Below the pieces are notes generated by a model that searched no databases, had not been told where the DNA came from, and saw only the letters and a list, made by a program, of their open reading frames with translations. Source: JBFLYH01 sp964630235 (GTDB taxonomy: Bacteria > Oederibacteriota > JAAXVQ01 > JAUVAV01). From it: a DNA stretch of 64,000 nt. Shown piece by piece: positions 61,066 to 64,000 of this stretch. Location of the stretch: the NCBI GenBank assembly GCA_964630235.1, contig CAZVUO010000002.1, forward strand, positions 372,001-436,000, written 5' to 3'. Each line of letters opens with the position of its first letter. Within the stretch, counting starts at the first letter, position 1. The position numbers and the translations under genes were made by a program.

Positions 61066-64000
61066 TTTCCGAGGATTTCTTCCCAGCGCCTGCGAAACAA
61101 GGTATTGTCCGGTTCCAGCGCCAGGGCGGCCTGAAAGTGATCCCTGGCTTCGGACCAGCGGCGCTGGCGTTCCAAAAGCTGGGCCAGGTTGTAGTGCACC
61201 ACGGCCCAGTTGAGAGACAGCAGCTCCAATTCGTACTTGCCTTGCGCGTGCGGCGCCAGGGCTTTGAGCTCCAGCGCGGTGCGGAGGCTTTTTTCAGCCT
61301 CGTCATAGGCCCGCCGCATTTCCTCGGCCAGGCCCAGGTTGCTCCAGGCCGCCGCGTACCGGGGTTCCAGGTCCACCGCGGCCCGCCAGGCGCGCTCGGC
61401 GCCTTCCCTGCGTCCCGCGGCCCGCAGGAGGTTGCCCAGCTCGAACCAGAGCGGCGCGTTGTGCGGTGACCGTTCCAGCGCCTTGCGGAACGCGTCCTCC
61501 GCCTGGTCGTATAAATGGTCCCGGTCCGCCCCGGCCAGGCGTCCGGCGCGCAGGCCCAAAAGCAGTCCCAGATGGCGGTGGATGAACGCGTCGCTGCGAT
61601 TCAAGGACAATGACCGGCGGAAAGCCCAGGACGCCAGCTGATACCAGTTGTCCGTTTCCATGAGCGCGTACAGGTCCGTGCGCACCAGGCCCAGCTGGTC
61701 ATACGCCTGGCTGGAAAGCGGGTGCACGAGCAGGGCCCGTTCGTACGCGCGGCTGGACGCCTTGAGATCCTGCTTGTAGTGCCAGGCCTGCCCCAGCCGC
61801 AGCAGGTATTCGCCCATGAGCGGACGGGTCGCGGTCAGCGCCACGGCGGCCAGGAACACGGTTAACAGCACCATGAGCGGCTGTCTGGCGTACGCCTGCC
61901 ACAGGGCGGGCCAGGACACGGGCCTGGACCGGGCCGGCGGCTGAACCTCGGGCGCGGCCACCGCGCCGGCCAGCAGCACATACCACAGCAGCAAAGCCGG
62001 CACGTGCCAGTTGAAATCAACCAGCGCCTGCGCCAGCGCGCCGGCCAGAACCGCCCATCCCGCGATCCGCGCCGCGGCTTCCCACGCCGGCTGACGCGCG
62101 GTCTCGCGCGGGCCGGCGCGCCAGTAGCGGCGGAACCGGCCGAAAGCCAGCAGCAAAACGCCGGCCAGCAGCAACAGTCCGGGCACGCCCGTGACCGCCG
62201 CGATGTGCAGGGCCTCGTTATGGGCGAACTCCGCCTGCTTGCCATAGCGGGCCAGGCCGCGGCGATTCGGGAAACTGTAGCGTTCGAACGCGTGAATGAA
62301 ATTACCCGGACCCACGCCTAGAACAGGATGGTCCCGGATCATTTTCAGGGACGCCAGGGCCAGCTGCGTCCGTTCATAAACCGGCCCCGCGAAGCCGGAC
62401 CAATCCCGCAGGCGGTTCCCGGCGGAAAACGGCAAGAGCAAGGCCAGCACCGCGAGCAGGGCCGCCGCGGCCGCGGCTGGAACAAACAGCCGGGGCTGCT
62501 TCTGGCGCAAGCGGGCGATCAGCAGCGAGGTGCCGGCCGCGAGATTCAGCAAACCGGCCATGGACCCCGTGGCCAGCAAGGCCAGAAAAACCGCGATCCC
62601 GGCCGCGGCCGCGGTCAGGCGCCAGGCCCGGCGGAGCGGGGCCCACAGCGCGAGGGCCTGCAGGCACAAAGCGCCCAGGGACAGGAACGCCGCCAGCACG
62701 TTGGGATTCGGCCAGCCCGCGGCCGCGCGCGCGCCGGCCGGCGCGAACGCGCTTTCCGCCAGCGCCGCGACCGCCAGGCCCGCGGCGCCAGCGCCGGCCA
62801 GGGGAACCAGCCAGGCGCCCGCCTGCGGCGTGGTCACGGCCAGCGCGAACAGAACCAGCGCCAGCAGGCCGAGGCTCAAACCCGGAATGGCGCCGGCCGG
62901 ATGCGGAGAGGCCAGCGCGGAGAGCGTGCCCCACACGAACAGCATGCCCAGGGGCCAGCGCCACGGCAGCCTGGCCAGTCCCTGTTTCCAGTCCTGCCAC
63001 TGGGCCAGGCGCGCGAGAAAAAACCACAGCAGCGCGGCGGCGGCCAGCCAGTACGCCGCGCCCATCACCACCAGGCTCCGCCCCGCCCGCCACAGCACCA
63101 CCGCGGCCACGGCCAGCAGGGTCCAGCGCAGCCAGGCTTCCCAGGGCGCGGCCGCGGGCGCGGGCTTTGATTTTTTTTGGCTCGCGAGCCCAGCCAGGGT
63201 GCCGGCAAAAAGCCAGAAGACCATGCTCGTCTTGAGAAAGTCCAGATCCACATCCACCAGGGCGTGCAGCAGGCCCGCGGCCAGGCCGGCCGCGAGCCCC
63301 AGGCCGACGATCCGCTGCGGGCGGTGCTTGAGCCGGGCCAGCCCCTGCAGGGCCTGGCGCCCCACGGCCGCCAGCAGCCACAGGAAAGCCCCCAGCCCCA
63401 GGATCCCGGTCTCCGCAAACCGCTGCAGTATAAAGTTGTGGGCGTAGCGCACAAAGGAACCGGATGCGTGCTGGTAGTCCGGGAACAGACTGCCGAACAC
63501 TCCCGGCCCCACGCCGGTCAACAGGTAGTCCCAGCCCATCTGGAAGGCGCTGACCCAATTGAACCAGCGGCTGCCCAGATTCGCGGCGAGCAGCCGCGGG
63601 TCGCGAGCCAAAACCAGGACCAGGGCCACGCTCAGGGCCAGGGTCGCGCCCGCGGCCCAGACCATCCAGGTTTTCCGCAGCGGCAGGCGTCCGGGAAAGC
63701 TGGACTGCCACAGAACGAAAAATACCGCCAGCCCGGCAATGGCGGATATCCAGCCTCCGAATGAACCGGTGGCGTACAGCCCCATGACCACGGCCACGAT
63801 GCCCAGTCCCAGCGCGCCGGCCAGCCAGCGCCTGGAGGCGGTGAGCAGCAGAGCGAATCCCAGGGGCAGAAACTGGGCAAGAAATCCGGCCAGGAGATTG
63901 GGATAGACCAGGAGCGAAAACGCGCGGTGGGAGAGCAGGCGGCGCGCGATTTCCTCATCCAGCGGGCCTTGGGGGGGCTGGGCGCCGAATACCGCCTGAT
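61062..64000 (-). CDS. O-antigen ligase-type protein with two ligase modules and TPR tail (5' end outside window)
   Basis: The frame is open to the window edge, 978 residues visible. Module 1 has HRAFSLLVYPNLLAGFLAQF, GWDYLLTGVGPGVFGSLFPD and FVRYAHNFILQRFAETGILG. Module 2 repeats the set with AGWPNPNVLAAFLSLGALCL, DHPVLGVGPGNFIHAFERYS and AEFAHNEALHIAAVTGVPGL. So two Wzy_C/WaaL-like units of ~10 helices sit in one chain. The last ~250 residues are TPRs (KEDAFRKALERSPHNAPLWF-type; AAWSNLGLAEEMRRAYDEAE). WaaL proteins ligate glycan to lipid A core or a protein in the periplasm. Coupled to the ECF sigma gene by ATGA. Confidence 0.85.
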   Translation of the reverse strand, partial: QAVFGAQPPQGPLDEEIARRLLSHRAFSLLVYPNLLAGFLAQFLPLGFALLLTASRRWLAGALGLGIVAVVMGLYATGSFGGWISAIAGLAVFFVLWQSSFPGRLPLRKTWMVWAAGATLALSVALVLVLARDPRLLAANLGSRWFNWVSAFQMGWDYLLTGVGPGVFGSLFPDYQHASGSFVRYAHNFILQRFAETGILGLGAFLWLLAAVGRQALQGLARLKHRPQRIVGLGLAAGLAAGLLHALVDVDLDFLKTSMVFWLFAGTLAGLASQKKSKPAPAAAPWEAWLRWTLLAVAAVVLWRAGRSLVVMGAAYWLAAAALLWFFLARLAQWQDWKQGLARLPWRWPLGMLFVWGTLSALASPHPAGAIPGLSLGLLALVLFALAVTTPQAGAWLVPLAGAGAAGLAVAALAESAFAPAGARAAAGWPNPNVLAAFLSLGALCLQALALWAPLRRAWRLTAAAAGIAVFLALLATGSMAGLLNLAAGTSLLIARLRQKQPRLFVPAAAAAALLAVLALLLPFSAGNRLRDWSGFAGPVYERTQLALASLKMIRDHPVLGVGPGNFIHAFERYSFPNRRGLARYGKQAEFAHNEALHIAAVTGVPGLLLLAGVLLLAFGRFRRYWRAGPRETARQPAWEAAARIAGWAVLAGALAQALVDFNWHVPALLLWYVLLAGAVAAPEVQPPARSRPVSWPALWQAYARQPLMVLLTVFLAAVALTATRPLMGEYLLRLGQAWHYKQDLKASSRAYERALLVHPLSSQAYDQLGLVRTDLYALMETDNWYQLASWAFRRSLSLNRSDAFIHRHLGLLLGLRAGRLAGADRDHLYDQAEDAFRKALERSPHNAPLWFELGNLLRAAGRREGAERAWRAAVDLEPRYAAAWSNLGLAEEMRRAYDEAEKSLRTALELKALAPHAQGKYELELLSLNWAVVHYNLAQLLERQRRWSEARDHFQAALALEPDNTLFRRRWEEILGK

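Noticed and set aside
8..63990. tRNA, rRNA or riboswitch genes
   Set aside because: I looked for TTCGAAT-type T-loops, CCA ends and conserved rRNA blocks and found none that fold convincingly.

Overview
The window is a GC-rich stretch of chromosome from a diderm (Gram-negative type) bacterium. It carries lipoproteins with lipoboxes, OmpA-type proteins, O-antigen/LPS-style glycosyltransferases and a PorV-like outer-membrane protein. Five large secreted proteins and one anti-sigma factor end in the same ~75-residue FlgD-like/T9SS-type C-terminal domain. In three of the secreted proteins a long Pro-Thr or Ser-Thr linker precedes it. That combination is typical of Bacteroidetes/FCB relatives and several uncultured candidate phyla. 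No rRNA or taxon marker is present, so I do not name a phylum. Nearly all genes lie on the minus strand in tight, often ATGA-overlapping operons.

Layout. 1-14.7 kb: two GT4 glycosyltransferases, small membrane and GIY-YIG-like proteins, a TPM protein, a nucleotidyltransferase, two M23-like lipoproteins, OmpA, two secreted repeat proteins, and a three-gene DUF2089 regulatory operon with a clear promoter and palindrome. 14.9-23.5 kb: an accessory region with a stand-alone cyclic-nucleotide-binding protein, a 329-bp perfect duplication of a four-helix-bundle gene (one copy broken), a HEAT-repeat protein, a yccF remnant, repeat clusters and a strongly AT-rich pair of unknown genes. 23.5-28.3 kb: DUF1801, a secreted beta-helix protein, an ICMT-type methyltransferase, and an NAD-binding epimerase-like protein. 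29-53.5 kb: a cell-surface polysaccharide/glycosylation region with GT2 enzymes, a flippase, two B12-radical SAM enzymes, five polytopic GT-C-like membrane proteins, two methyltransferases, a polyprenyl-phosphate-mannose-synthase-like GT2, a GT9 and a UDP-glucuronate-decarboxylase-like SDR. 53.6-64 kb: two secreted propeller-like proteins, a PorV-OmpA fusion, and an O-antigen ligase/ECF sigma/anti-sigma operon.

The genes suggest two linked themes: building surface glycans, and exporting large adhesin/propeller proteins by a C-terminal-signal route similar to type IX secretion. The most striking point is that the anti-sigma factor beside the PorV-OmpA fusion carries a cargo-type C-terminal domain on its predicted periplasmic side. 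This suggests, as inference, that sigma-factor release is coupled to the state of the export pathway. None of the T9SS core genes (porK-N, sov) is in the window.

The intergenic DNA is unusually rich in dispersed palindromic repeats. I separate at least four kinds: REP-like half-sites (GTCACCCCGGC...) including a seven-unit array beside a GIY-YIG nuclease gene flanked by inverted REP copies; a ~130-bp element (here called A) that also sits in frame inside one membrane glycosyltransferase and forms the C-terminus of another; ~150-bp MITE-like composites with terminal inverted repeats; and an AAGTATGGTGTCCCCGGAAT motif confined to the accessory region. Repeat copies, identities and motifs were assessed by eye; no alignment or database search was run.
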